From Pirellula staleyi DSM 6068 (GTDB lineage Bacteria > Planctomycetota > Planctomycetia > Pirellulales > Pirellulaceae), in the NCBI GenBank assembly GCA_945875845.1, contig CAMCMB010000010.1:62001-126000 (forward strand): a stretch of 64,000 nt of DNA, given 5' to 3'. A program made the position numbers and the translations under genes. The notes beneath the pieces are model-generated. The model did no database searches, was not told where the DNA came from, and saw nothing but the letters and a program-made list of their open reading frames with translations. This document shows positions 17,950 through 27,329 of this stretch, one piece after another; position 1 is the first letter of the stretch; each line of letters opens with the position of its first letter.

Positions 17950-19398
17950 TTGGTTGTCACATTGAATGAGAATAACAAGTCGCTTGCGATAAAGGCAGCA
18001 ACGTGGACCGCGGTCGGTTTTGCAACCTCGCAAGTGTTGCGATTAGGTGGCAACCTGATTTTGACTCGATTGCTTGCGCCTGAGGCATTTGGACTAATGA
18101 GCCTCGTAGCCGTTTTGATGAGCGGTCTTGCCATGTTTTCTGATTTAGGAATCGGCCTGAGTGTCATTCAGAGCAAGAAGGGACACGACTCGCATTTTTT
18201 GAACACCGCATTTACATTGCAGTTCGTTCGCGGATTATGCCTGGCAGTTGCCACATGCATCTTGGCCTACCCTTTCGCTCATTTCTATGGTTATCCCATT
18301 CTGGTCCCGTTGCTGCAGGTAACCTCGCTCAATGCGATAATTAATGGGCTCACTTCCACGAAATTTTGGACGTCCAATCGTTCGTTGGATCTGGGTCGCT
18401 TGACATTGATTGACTTTTCCACCCAGATTATTGGCCTGTCTGTGATGGTCACTTGGGTATTTGTCTCACCTGGGGTTTGGGGGCTAGTTGCGGGTGGAAT
18501 CGTAGGCAGCGTGACGAAGGTCCTTTGTTCGCATGTTTTCCTTGCCGGTTTGCCGAATAGATTTTGTTGGGATAGTTCTTCGCTTCGGGAGATGATTCAC
18601 TTCGGAAGATGGGTTTTTGTGAGTACCATCCTAACTTTCCTGGCAAACCAAGCCGACCGATTGGTCTTTGGAAAACAAATTTCAATAGAAATGTTAGGTG
18701 TCTACGCAAATGCAGTTATCATCGCAGGATTACCAGTACAAATTATTCTTCGTATGGGCAGTTCCGTACTCTTTCCTCTCTACAGTAGGCACATCAATAG
18801 CGGTAAACCATTGCGAGAAGTTTTTGATCGCGTTAGGCAACCGACGGTAGTCGGTGGAGGAATGTCGATGGTTTGGCTCTTTGGTTGTGGACCCTCGATC
18901 GTAAAAATTTTGTACGACGAGAGATACTCAGCTGGGGGCTGGATGATTCAGTGCATTGTCCTGGGGGCATGGTTCACGCTTTTAAGTGCTGCGACGGGAT
19001 CGGCCGTATTGGCATCCGGAAAGCCGAACGTGATCGCGTGGTGCAATTTCGGAAAGTTGATTGGACTGTTACTTTTTATACCCATTGGATTTTGGATCGG
19101 TGATTTTCAAGGCGCCCTGATTGGAATTGTTTTTGCAGAGGCGATGAAATACGTTATTCTTGGAATGGGAGTACGTTCCTGCGGTCTTTCCGTGTTTCAC
19201 CACGATTTTACCATGACGTCCTATGTCGTTATTTTAGGCTTGTTTGCTCTTTGGATTGCATCTTGGATGGAGCACCTGAATAGTGGTCCCGTTCCGATCT
19301 TATCCGTCATTGCGATGGTCGCAATCGTTCCTTGGTTGCCGTTCATTTACCCTATATGGAAAGACCTTCGTACTTTCAGACAAGATGCTTCGGAATAA
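17950..19398 (+). CDS. Wzx-like lipid-linked oligosaccharide flippase
   Basis: A 482-residue polytopic membrane protein with about 12-14 hydrophobic segments. Its opening (KAATWTAVGFATSQVLRLGG, then NLILTRLLAPEAFGLMSLVA) is typical of the MOP/MATE-superfamily Wzx group and its 'lipopolysaccharide biosynthesis protein' relatives. It would flip the undecaprenyl-diphosphate-linked repeat unit to the periplasmic face. TTG at 17950 or TTG at 17962 are both possible starts. It is the only flippase candidate in the window, so it presumably serves the whole locus. Confidence 0.87.
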   Translation: MVVTLNENNKSLAIKAATWTAVGFATSQVLRLGGNLILTRLLAPEAFGLMSLVAVLMSGLAMFSDLGIGLSVIQSKKGHDSHFLNTAFTLQFVRGLCLAVATCILAYPFAHFYGYPILVPLLQVTSLNAIINGLTSTKFWTSNRSLDLGRLTLIDFSTQIIGLSVMVTWVFVSPGVWGLVAGGIVGSVTKVLCSHVFLAGLPNRFCWDSSSLREMIHFGRWVFVSTILTFLANQADRLVFGKQISIEMLGVYANAVIIAGLPVQIILRMGSSVLFPLYSRHINSGKPLREVFDRVRQPTVVGGGMSMVWLFGCGPSIVKILYDERYSAGGWMIQCIVLGAWFTLLSAATGSAVLASGKPNVIAWCNFGKLIGLLLFIPIGFWIGDFQGALIGIVFAEAMKYVILGMGVRSCGLSVFHHDFTMTSYVVILGLFALWIASWMEHLNSGPVPILSVIAMVAIVPWLPFIYPIWKDLRTFRQDASE

Positions 19399-19498
19399 TC
19401 GCTTTACAGATTGCCGGGTTCATCCAACGAATGGGAAGTTGGATTCCATCAATTATTTCATTTTCAAAATTTTCAATTTCAAAGAGTCGTAGATAACT

Positions 19499-20872
19499 TT
19501 GAACTTTAATGTACAAATTGCGCTTTATGGCGCTCCTTTTATTGTATTTTTTTTCTTCGCGACGTTGCCTGTGCGCCCCGCAATACTGATCAGTGTGTTT
19601 GGCAGTTGGTTGTTTCTCCCGATGGCGACGTTCTCGGTTGCTGGTTTACCCGACATCTCGAAAACATCCGTCCTGGCGGGTTCAATTTTCCTTGCATCAC
19701 TTTTTTTCCATCTTTCATCCTACGCTTCCTTACGCGTGACGTGGTTAGATTTGCCGATGTGCGTTTGGTTGTTATCGCCATTGCCACCTGCCATTTTAAA
19801 TAATTTTGGCGTGTATCAGGGGTTTTCTAATGTTCTGGCTGCGATACTCACATGGGGGCTTCCCTACCTCATCGGCCGCGTCTTCTTTTGCGATCGTGAG
19901 GCAATACTCGAACTTGCCGTTGGGCTGTGTATCGCAGCAGTGGTTTATGTCCCCTTTGTCGTTTTCGAAATGCGTATGAGTCCCCAGCTCCACACATGGG
20001 TCTATGGATACCATCAGCATAGTTTCGGTCAGTCAAAGAAATGGGATGGCTGGAGGCCTACGGTTTTCATGCAGCATGGGCTAGCGGTATCGATATTTTT
20101 GTCCACCGCCGCACTAAGTGCGATTTGGCTTTGGAGAACCGGTGCAATCTCGCGATTGATGGGCGCACCGATTGGGTTGCTTGCTACAACGCTTTTCTTT
20201 GTTGCTGTTGCATGCAAGTCCTCGTATGCGATTCTGCTCCTCTTCACAGGGACCGGGGGTTTGCTGGTAAGCAAATTACTCAACACTCGTATGATCCTTG
20301 CCTTGATTGTTCTTTTTCCGCCGGTATACATAGCTGCGAGAACCGTAGGCGACTGGGACGGTCAGTTAATTCGGGATGCATCAGCCTTAATGGGGGGTGA
20401 TCAAGCGCGAAGTCTAGGGGTCCGGCTAGACAGTGAGACCCAGCTTTGGCGATGGATTCAAGGTAATCAGGTTTTTGGACGAGGTGATATCACGAAAGTG
20501 AGATCCGAATCGCGGGCGTTAGGGATTTTTAACAAGTTTATTCCTGATGCCCTGTGGATCATCGCGCTCGGCAAAAATGGATGGGTTGGAGTTTTCGGAT
20601 TGTATTGCAGTCTATTGCTACCGGTTGCCGCATATTTGCTGCGGTACGGCCCAGCCGATTTGTTCAGCAAGAGAAACGCTGGTGCAACGGCCTCGGCAAC
20701 GGTATTACTTTTGCATTCGATGGACAACCTACAGAACGCGATGGTAGGTCCCGTGTTTTCGATGATAGCTGGCGGCTTAGTGGGCGTTAGCATGTTTGCG
20801 GACGCTTTCGATGAAGACACTAGTTTGACAGATGAGCCTCTCGAGTATCAAGAAGAACTTGAGTGGTCGTGA
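19499..20872 (+). CDS. Wzy-like polymerase / O-antigen-ligase-type membrane protein (copy 1)
   Basis: A 457-residue membrane protein with ~11 hydrophobic segments. A larger polar loop about two-thirds along (~residues 278-335) contains LMGGDQARSLGVRLDSET. It shares with the proteins at 40059 and 41567 a common plan: LPYLIGRVFF after the fourth helix, then VPFVVFEMRMSP, then a PTVFMQHGLAVSIF helix. The family feel is O-antigen polymerase/ligase (Wzy/WaaL-like). The start is TTG 19499. It follows the flippase by 100 bp and likely polymerises repeat units in the periplasm. Sequence alone cannot separate polymerase from ligase. Confidence 0.68.
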   Translation: MNFNVQIALYGAPFIVFFFFATLPVRPAILISVFGSWLFLPMATFSVAGLPDISKTSVLAGSIFLASLFFHLSSYASLRVTWLDLPMCVWLLSPLPPAILNNFGVYQGFSNVLAAILTWGLPYLIGRVFFCDREAILELAVGLCIAAVVYVPFVVFEMRMSPQLHTWVYGYHQHSFGQSKKWDGWRPTVFMQHGLAVSIFLSTAALSAIWLWRTGAISRLMGAPIGLLATTLFFVAVACKSSYAILLLFTGTGGLLVSKLLNTRMILALIVLFPPVYIAARTVGDWDGQLIRDASALMGGDQARSLGVRLDSETQLWRWIQGNQVFGRGDITKVRSESRALGIFNKFIPDALWIIALGKNGWVGVFGLYCSLLLPVAAYLLRYGPADLFSKRNAGATASATVLLLHSMDNLQNAMVGPVFSMIAGGLVGVSMFADAFDEDTSLTDEPLEYQEELEWS

Positions 20873-20960
20873 TGAGTATCGGCATGTGGAAGTTGTCGAG
20901 CGCGTTCCAGCTTACTATCACTTATGAATCGAAAATGAGTGGTGGAGCAGACGATTTCCT

Positions 20961-21959
20961 GTGACGACCCATTCTTCTCCGTCTTTGTTGATCGTTGTGG
21001 TGAATTTTCGGACTCCTCAAGTGACGATCGACTGCCTTCGCGCATTGGCTGCAGAGGTACCGTCGATACCAGACCTCAGGGTCATAGTTGTCGAAAATGG
21101 CTCAGGAGATGGATCCGCCATTGCCATTCAATCTGCAATACAGGAAGAGGGTTGGAGCGATTGGAGCCACCTTCTGCCGTTGCAGGAGAATCTTGGATTT
21201 GCAGGTGGAAACAACGTTGGAATTCGTAAAGTATGGCAAGCGGATCACGAAGAAGGTCGGGAGCGGTCACGGTATGTATTGCTGCTCAATAGCGACACGC
21301 TCGTTCACCAAGGATGCCTGCGCTACTGTGTCGATTTGATGGATAAACATGCGGATGTTGGAGCGATGTCCTGTCGACTGCTCAACGCGGATGGTACGCT
21401 TCAGGTCGTCGCGAGGAAATTCATGTCGCCTCTCCGGCTAGTCGTCGGCGTGACCGGATTGCCTTGGAAACTTCCCGGTTGGTTTGGCTGGGCACAGACG
21501 GAGTATCGGGGCTGGGATATGGAAACTAAGGCTGGCGATCCCGATTGGATAGGAGGTGCATTCATGCTCCTCAAAACCGACACAATGGACCAGATTGGAC
21601 TGCTCGATGAAGACTTTTTCTTCTATGGAGAGGACGCAGAGTACTGTTTTCGAATTCGCCATGCCGGATGGCGGATTCATTATGACCCCAGCATGACAAC
21701 CACGCATTTCGGTGGTTCCTCTTCCGATCCGACCAGGATGATCAAGCAGACACGCAGCAAAGCCATCTGGCGAGCCCGCTACTTGTTTGTTCGGAAATGC
21801 TATGGCCGCGCTGCCATGTGGAGTGTGAGATTCACGGATGCGATCGGTGTCGTCATTAAGCGATTCTTTTTGAAGGTAACATTGCGCGGCCGGTCCATGA
21901 AGGCAGAACAGTTGCTTATGTCCCAACGCACAATTCTAGGAAAATTAGGGCCGTGGTAG
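20961..21959 (+). CDS. GT2-family glycosyltransferase (rhamnosyltransferase-like)
   Basis: A 332-residue inverting GT-A enzyme. The N-terminal fold begins SLLIVVVNFRTPQVTIDCLR, with VVENGSGDGS (~residues 43-52), ENLGFAGGNNVGI, the metal-binding LLLNSDTLV (~110-118) and the base-containing DEDFFFYGEDAEYCFRIRHA (~215-234). The NLGFAGGNN and GEDAEYC motifs resemble rhamnosyltransferases of the WbbL type. The start is GTG 20961. The 3' end overlaps the next gene (start GTG 21953) by 7 bp, so the two are translationally coupled. Confidence 0.88.
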   Translation: MTTHSSPSLLIVVVNFRTPQVTIDCLRALAAEVPSIPDLRVIVVENGSGDGSAIAIQSAIQEEGWSDWSHLLPLQENLGFAGGNNVGIRKVWQADHEEGRERSRYVLLLNSDTLVHQGCLRYCVDLMDKHADVGAMSCRLLNADGTLQVVARKFMSPLRLVVGVTGLPWKLPGWFGWAQTEYRGWDMETKAGDPDWIGGAFMLLKTDTMDQIGLLDEDFFFYGEDAEYCFRIRHAGWRIHYDPSMTTTHFGGSSSDPTRMIKQTRSKAIWRARYLFVRKCYGRAAMWSVRFTDAIGVVIKRFFLKVTLRGRSMKAEQLLMSQRTILGKLGPW

Positions 21960-23101
21960 GCACTCCCACTCGGCTGGCGATCGTATTGGCAGGCCTGCAC
22001 CGCGTGAACCGAGGTGCAGAGACTGCTTTTGAGTCCGTTGGACGCGAAATAGCCAAGACCTCGGGGTGGGAGGTTACGTTATTTGGCTCCGGACCGGTGC
22101 GCAACAACGAGCCCTATGAATTCGTCCATGTTCCTTGCGTGCCACGCGAACGATTCGAGCGTAGGCCGCGCATGCCGATGTTCCGATCTCCGGAGGCATG
22201 GGAGGAGTTGTCGTTTGTTCGTAGACTCCGCAAGTCCTATTCATCTCTTCAGTTCGATGCAACGCTGACATGCTCGTATGCGTTCTGCAATTGGTTTCTT
22301 CGCGCGTGGGGCCCCCGCGCGAGTCGACCTGCCCATGTGTTTGTCACACAGAATGGCGACTGGCCATGTTTTCGCAAGAATAGCGAATTTCGTTGGTTCG
22401 GATGCGATGGTTTGATCTGCACCAATCCGGAGTTCTATGAACGTCACCGAACTTCCTATCCGTGTTCCCTCATCCCGAACGGGGTGGACCCTACCCTATT
22501 CAGGCCAGATGGAACGCGCGATCGAGCGATTCTCGGGATCCCGGCTGGGGTGCCAGTTGTGTTGATCGTCTCGGCTCTGATTCCGTCCAAGCGAGTGCTT
22601 GCAGGAATCGAGGCCGCGTCCAAGGTTGCGGGCATCCACTTGGTTGTTGCTGGAAACGGACCCCTACGCGACGAGGTAGATAGGATAGGCAACCAATTGT
22701 TGGGTACGCGATTCCATCGAATGAGCCTTCCTCGCGAACAAATGCCATCGGTTTATCGGTGCGCCGATGCCCTGCTTCACATGAGTGTCGACGAGCCATC
22801 GGCCAACGCATACATCGAAGCCTTGGCAACCGGACTGCCAATTATCACTCATGACCGAGAAGTAACGAGATGGACGCTTGGCACGACATCCTATTTGACG
22901 GACACGCTTCAACCGAACCGCGTGGCGGATTGCATTCGGGCTGCACTTGAGGAACCGAAGGGTTCCCGAACCAGCGAACGGATGGAAAGAGTATCCTCGA
23001 AATTCACCTGGTCTCACATCGCATCGCAGTATTGCGATGCCATTCTCGCAGCCGTCGCGGCGAAATCGGGCAATGTGAGTTCATTGAGCGGGGCGCGATG
23101 A
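21953..23101 (+). CDS. GT4-family glycosyltransferase
   Basis: A 382-residue GT-B enzyme. The N-terminal half has LAGLHRVNRGAETAFESVGR. The C-terminal half shows SLIPNGVDPTLFRPDG (~180-195), VSALIPSKRVLAGIEAA, VVAGNGPLRDEV and the weak EX7E motif in DEPSANAYIEALATGLPII (~280-298). It is coupled at both ends: it overlaps the upstream GT2 by 7 bp and the downstream GT2 by the ATGA at 23098-23101. It is probably one of the successive sugar additions to the repeat unit. Confidence 0.86.
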   Translation: MVGTPTRLAIVLAGLHRVNRGAETAFESVGREIAKTSGWEVTLFGSGPVRNNEPYEFVHVPCVPRERFERRPRMPMFRSPEAWEELSFVRRLRKSYSSLQFDATLTCSYAFCNWFLRAWGPRASRPAHVFVTQNGDWPCFRKNSEFRWFGCDGLICTNPEFYERHRTSYPCSLIPNGVDPTLFRPDGTRDRAILGIPAGVPVVLIVSALIPSKRVLAGIEAASKVAGIHLVVAGNGPLRDEVDRIGNQLLGTRFHRMSLPREQMPSVYRCADALLHMSVDEPSANAYIEALATGLPIITHDREVTRWTLGTTSYLTDTLQPNRVADCIRAALEEPKGSRTSERMERVSSKFTWSHIASQYCDAILAAVAAKSGNVSSLSGAR

Positions 23102-24174
23102 ACGCAAATCTTTCAAAAATTGGCATTGTGGTGATCGGTCGCAATGAAGGCGAGCGGCTCCGACGCTGCTTGCTTTCCGTCGTCGATTCCTCGCAGAAAG
23201 TGATCTATGTTGATTCCGGGTCAACCGACGGCAGCGTCGAATTCGCCCGGTCCCTGAGCGTGGAGATCGTGGATCTGGACATGTCCCATCCCTTCACCAT
23301 GGCTCGTGGCCGTAATGCAGGGTTTGTACGTTTGATGGAACTCTCGCCCGATATCGAGTTTGTCCAATTCTTTGACGGTGATTGCGAAGTTGTTCCGGGT
23401 TACCTCGAGGGGGCACTTGCCGAAATGTCTCGTACGCCGGAAGCAGTTGTCGTGACAGGGCGGCGCATGGAACGGTTTCCGCAGGCAAGTATTTACAATC
23501 GACTTTGCGATCTTGAATGGGGTCGGGGCATTGGAGAGATCGAATCCTGTGGCGGCGACATGCTTGTCCGCGCGAAAGCCTTCGCAGCAGCAGGAATGTT
23601 CAATCCCAACATGATCGCGGGCGAAGAACCCGAATTGTGTGTGAGGCTTCGGCTGCAAGGTGGAAAAATCCTTCGCATCGACCAGGACATGACGCTGCAC
23701 GACGCTGCCATGTTTCGATTCAGCCAGTGGTGGAAACGCGCCAAACGCGCTGGCCACGCGTACGCCGAAGGTGCGTTTCTGCAAGGCAGCTCGCCGTTCC
23801 GACACAATGTGCGTCAAGTTCGTAGCGCATTGTTTTGGGGAGGGGGCGTCCCTGCCGTGGCTGCGATGGGTGCCATCGCAACCGTTTGGCAACCGTGGGC
23901 GGGAATCATCGTCCTGATGTCCTGCTTGGCATTTGCGGTCCTGTCCTTCCGAATTTTTCAACGAGCACGCCAGCGGGGATGGGATTCCTCGGACTCACGG
24001 CTCTATGCAATTTCCTGTGCCTTGAGCAAGATTCCGTGCTGCCTAGGGGTGATTCAATTTTGTTTCAATCGACTGCGCGGCAAACAAAGTTTGCTCATCG
24101 AGTACAAGCAGTCGCAACCCAATCGATCCAACGTGGCGAGCCTCCAAACCTTCCCAACAAGCCGTCCTGAATGA
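23098..24174 (+). CDS. GT2-family glycosyltransferase with C-terminal membrane segments
   Basis: The start is placed at ATG 23098 because it overlaps the upstream stop as ATGA and the family N-terminus begins there (KIGIVVIGRNEGERLRRCL). A longer frame to 23032 lies wholly inside the previous gene. The protein is 358 residues. It has a GT-A fold with VDSGSTDGS (~41-49), FFDGDCEV carrying the DxD motif (~83-90) and AGEEPELCVRLR with the catalytic-base region (~175-186). Two to three hydrophobic helices near ~235-290 suggest membrane association. It overlaps the next gene by four bases. Confidence 0.87.
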   Translation: MNANLSKIGIVVIGRNEGERLRRCLLSVVDSSQKVIYVDSGSTDGSVEFARSLSVEIVDLDMSHPFTMARGRNAGFVRLMELSPDIEFVQFFDGDCEVVPGYLEGALAEMSRTPEAVVVTGRRMERFPQASIYNRLCDLEWGRGIGEIESCGGDMLVRAKAFAAAGMFNPNMIAGEEPELCVRLRLQGGKILRIDQDMTLHDAAMFRFSQWWKRAKRAGHAYAEGAFLQGSSPFRHNVRQVRSALFWGGGVPAVAAMGAIATVWQPWAGIIVLMSCLAFAVLSFRIFQRARQRGWDSSDSRLYAISCALSKIPCCLGVIQFCFNRLRGKQSLLIEYKQSQPNRSNVASLQTFPTSRPE

Positions 24175-25472
24175 TCCATTATTTTACCTCAAACGGCATT
24201 GGCAACGCTTGGGTCGCGAACGAATTGAGCGTTGTCCGCAAGGCACAAATTCCCTTTGTGTTGAATGCTCTGCGGAAAGCGGAGTCTTCCTTTCACCGAG
24301 CGGCGTGGGCACAGAAGCTGAATGACGAAACCATTGAAATTTACCCGCTGCCCCTCATCGGTACGCTCGTTTCGATTCTTGCGGCTCCTTTTCTCTTTCG
24401 GCAACGTTTCTTCGCCGGGCTGGGTAATGCGTTGGTGGGTAGGCGAGAAAGCTTGCGTTCACGATTGGTCTGTTTCATGCACTTTTGGGTGGCCTGCCAT
24501 TGGGCACGCATCCACCGCCGCGAGCCGATCAGCCACATCCATTCGCAGTGGGCTCACTCGTGCTGTAGCGTCGCCATGTACGCGGCCTGGTTATTGGCGA
24601 AACCCTACAGCTTCACTGGACATGGTGCCGATTTGTGGCGTGATCGCGTCGCTCTCGAAGACAAAATCAAGCGTGCAGACTTCATCGCCTGCATTTCCAA
24701 TTTTCACCGTGAGCTGTATTTAAAGCATGGCGCCAAGCCGGAGCAGTTGCACATCGTGTATTGCGGCATCGATGTCGATCAGTTCTCACCTCCCAACGAG
24801 GCTGACAAACCCCGTGACGGTCGCGTGCGAATCCGATCGTCGGGTCGACTGGTCGAGAAGAAGGGCTTTATCTACCTGATCGAAGCTTGTCGCATCTTGG
24901 CTGATCGCGGTCTTGATTTCGAATGCACGATAGCCGGAAATGGGCCGCTCGAAGAAGCGTTGCGTGAATCGATCCGTGCTCTAAAACTTGGCGACCGGGT
25001 GACCATGACCGGGGAGGCCTTGAAACAAGAGGATATCCCGGCTTTTGCTCACAGCGGCACCGTGTATTGTCTCCCCTGCGTATGGGCCTCGGATAATGAC
25101 GCCGACGGACTGCCGCAAATGTTGATGGAATCAATGGCTAGTGGCCTGCCGGCCATCTCGACACGACTGGTTGGCATCCCTGACCTCATTGTCGACGGGG
25201 AAACGGGTCTATTGGTCGAGCCCAACAACGCCGAACAGATTGCCGATGCTATCCAAAGAATCGCTGGCGATCGAGCGTTGGCCGAGCGTCTGGCAGAAGC
25301 AGGCCGCGATCACATTCTCAAAAACTTTGAGTTGGAGACGGCACTGCAACCCTTGATGGACTACTATCGGCGTCAATTGAGTCGTCCGCAGAAGACTTTT
25401 AACCCCGAATCGAACGATTCGACGGGAATGAAAACAGCGGGCTCGATCCATCACGGACCAGTGTTGCGTTAG
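24171..25472 (+). CDS. GT4-family glycosyltransferase, colanic-acid WcaL-like
   Basis: A 433-residue GT-B enzyme coupled to the preceding gene by an ATGA overlap. Features include HIHSQWAHSCCSVAMYAAWL, SFTGHGADLWRDRVALEDKI (~146-165), VYCGIDVDQFSPP, SSGRLVEKKGFIYLIEACRI and the EX7E-type LPQMLMESMASGLPAISTRL (~313-332). The GHAxDLW and VEKKGxxxLIEA patterns are those of colanic-acid-type transferases (WcaL/WcaC group). It probably acts late in repeat-unit assembly. Confidence 0.88.
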   Translation: MIHYFTSNGIGNAWVANELSVVRKAQIPFVLNALRKAESSFHRAAWAQKLNDETIEIYPLPLIGTLVSILAAPFLFRQRFFAGLGNALVGRRESLRSRLVCFMHFWVACHWARIHRREPISHIHSQWAHSCCSVAMYAAWLLAKPYSFTGHGADLWRDRVALEDKIKRADFIACISNFHRELYLKHGAKPEQLHIVYCGIDVDQFSPPNEADKPRDGRVRIRSSGRLVEKKGFIYLIEACRILADRGLDFECTIAGNGPLEEALRESIRALKLGDRVTMTGEALKQEDIPAFAHSGTVYCLPCVWASDNDADGLPQMLMESMASGLPAISTRLVGIPDLIVDGETGLLVEPNNAEQIADAIQRIAGDRALAERLAEAGRDHILKNFELETALQPLMDYYRRQLSRPQKTFNPESNDSTGMKTAGSIHHGPVLR

Positions 25473-25506
25473 AACTAATGACTAATAACCAAGAACTTCT
25501 TCCCCC

Positions 25507-26535
25507 ATGATCATCTCCCAGACCCCTTATCGCGTCAGCTTTGCCGGCGGCGGTACCGATCTACCCGCCTTCTATGAGCAGGAATGGGGAGCGGTGCTTT
25601 CGGTGGCGATTGACAAGCACATGTATGTCACCGTTAGTCCGCGTTTCGAAAAAACGATCCGCGTAGCCTATACCCGAACTGAAATCGCAGAAACCATTGA
25701 CCAGATCGAGCACACGCTGGCCCGTGAGGCGCTCCGCATGACCGGGCTCGATCAACACATTGAGATCACGACGATCGGCGACGTGCCAGCCGGAACGGGT
25801 TTGGGTTCCAGCAGTAGCTTGGCGGTGGGATTGCTCAATGCGTTGTATGCGTATCGCGGACAGGTAACGAGTCCCGAACGGCTAGCATCCCAGGCTTGCC
25901 AAATTGAGATCGATATCCTCGGCAAACCGATCGGTCGACAAGATCAATACGCAGCCGCCTATGGAGGGGTCAATTACATCCGTTTTCTCCCGGGACATCA
26001 TATCGAGGTGGAACCGGTGGCCTGTCGCCCTGAGACGATAACCGAACTGCATAGCCGCATGCTGCTGCTGTATACCAATCAACAGCGCGATGCCGATATT
26101 ATTCTGAAAAAACAAAGTGAGGGAACATCAAATCGCATGAGCATATTGCGAGCAATGCGAGACTTGGCTGCTCAGATGAGGCAAGTGATCAGCGGTGCTG
26201 GTGACCTTGATGAATTCGCTCGTTTGCTGCACGAGGGTTGGGAGCTCAAGCGTTCATTGGGGTTCGGCATTTCGGTGCAGCAAGTAGATACCTGGTATGA
26301 AAAGGCTCGCAACCTGGGTGCCCAAGGCGGCAAGCTGCTGGGTGCAGGCGGGGGTGGTTTTTTGCTACTGCTTGCTCCTCCCGATACCCACGAATCGATT
26401 CGGGAAGCCTTGGGTCGACCTCGCGAACTCGACGTGTCGATTGACCGCCGCGGCAGTCGCATTATCTTTATCTCCGATCATCAGCGGCTGCTGCGTCAGC
26501 CGGCATTTCAACCTCTTATTGTAGGAGTTTCCTAA
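25507..26535 (+). CDS. hddA: D-glycero-alpha-D-manno-heptose-7-phosphate kinase
   Basis: A 342-residue GHMP-family sugar kinase. The N-terminus MIISQTPYRVSFAGGGTDLP (1-20) is characteristic of HddA/HddA-like kinases. The ATP loop is PAGTGLGSSSSLAVGLL (~97-113) and the C-terminal GHMP motif is GGKLLGAGGGGFLLLL (~276-291). HddA phosphorylates D-glycero-D-manno-heptose-7-P at C1 (alpha anomer), giving the 1,7-bisphosphate. It shares a TAATG junction with gmhA (26535), and hddC and gmhB lie ~5 kb downstream, so the complete GDP-heptose route is present. Other GHMP sugar kinases look similar; the neighbours make HddA the best call. Confidence 0.88.
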   Translation: MIISQTPYRVSFAGGGTDLPAFYEQEWGAVLSVAIDKHMYVTVSPRFEKTIRVAYTRTEIAETIDQIEHTLAREALRMTGLDQHIEITTIGDVPAGTGLGSSSSLAVGLLNALYAYRGQVTSPERLASQACQIEIDILGKPIGRQDQYAAAYGGVNYIRFLPGHHIEVEPVACRPETITELHSRMLLLYTNQQRDADIILKKQSEGTSNRMSILRAMRDLAAQMRQVISGAGDLDEFARLLHEGWELKRSLGFGISVQQVDTWYEKARNLGAQGGKLLGAGGGGFLLLLAPPDTHESIREALGRPRELDVSIDRRGSRIIFISDHQRLLRQPAFQPLIVGVS

Positions 26536-27155
26536 TGGCTGGCACGACGTGCAGCAGCGCCAGTGAATACATAGCTGGACTAAAAAAAGTACTAGACAAT
26601 CTTGAACCGGCGGACATTGATGTGCTAGCCGATCGTCTTTACCAGGCTTGGCGCGACAACCAACAGGTCTTTGTATTCGGCAACGGGGGCAGTGCTTACA
26701 CCGCCAGCCACTTTATCACGGATATGATTAAAACAGCGAGTGTTGCGGGTCAGCGTCGCTTGCGAGCCATCAGTTTAGTAGACAATTACGGGCTAACCAC
26801 TGCACTTGGAAATGATGTCTCTTACGACCAAACGTTCGTGTTTCCGCTTGAAACCTATGCCGAGCCCGGTGACCTGGCCATTGCCATCAGCGGATCAGGC
26901 AACAGCCCCAACGTCGTACTGGCTTGCCAATGGGCAAAAGAGCACGGATTGACTTTGGCATGCCTCACGGGTTTTAGTGGCGGGAAGATCGCCGAAATGG
27001 CGGATATTCACGTCCATGTTGCGAGCGATAATTTCGGTATCATCGAGGACCTGCACATGTCGGTTGGACATATGATTTGTCATTCCTTGGTGAATCGAGT
27101 TGCAGCATCCAAAGAAATCGCAGGCCTCTCAGGACAATCACGTGACTCGCGTTAA
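26535..27155 (+). CDS. gmhA: sedoheptulose-7-phosphate isomerase
   Basis: A 206-residue SIS-domain protein. VFVFGNGGSAYTASHFITDM (~46-65) and LAIAISGSGNSPNVVLACQW (~114-133) are the two sugar-phosphate-binding loops, and DLHMSVGHMICHSL near the C-terminus matches the GmhA active-site helix. GmhA converts sedoheptulose-7-P to D-glycero-D-manno-heptose-7-P, the substrate for the HddA encoded directly upstream. The ATG overlaps the hddA stop (TAATG). Confidence 0.92.
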   Translation: MAGTTCSSASEYIAGLKKVLDNLEPADIDVLADRLYQAWRDNQQVFVFGNGGSAYTASHFITDMIKTASVAGQRRLRAISLVDNYGLTTALGNDVSYDQTFVFPLETYAEPGDLAIAISGSGNSPNVVLACQWAKEHGLTLACLTGFSGGKIAEMADIHVHVASDNFGIIEDLHMSVGHMICHSLVNRVAASKEIAGLSGQSRDSR

Positions 27156-27329
27156 ACGAAACAAGCGATTATGGTTCCAGGACACGACATTTCGCGATGT
27201 TTTTGACACGGGCAGGTATGGCCTCACGTCTCAGATTGTTTGTTTGCAAAATTCATTCCAGGCGCATTGGCCGATCGAATGCCAGTGTGGAGGGACTAAA
27301 ATACGAACACCAAAGAACGGATCGGTTGA

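Noticed and set aside
23221-23961. Long minus-strand open frame (246 codons) opposite the GT2 gene
   Set aside because: It is a shadow of the GC-rich glycosyltransferase frame; the + strand protein has full GT-A motifs and coupled junctions on both sides.
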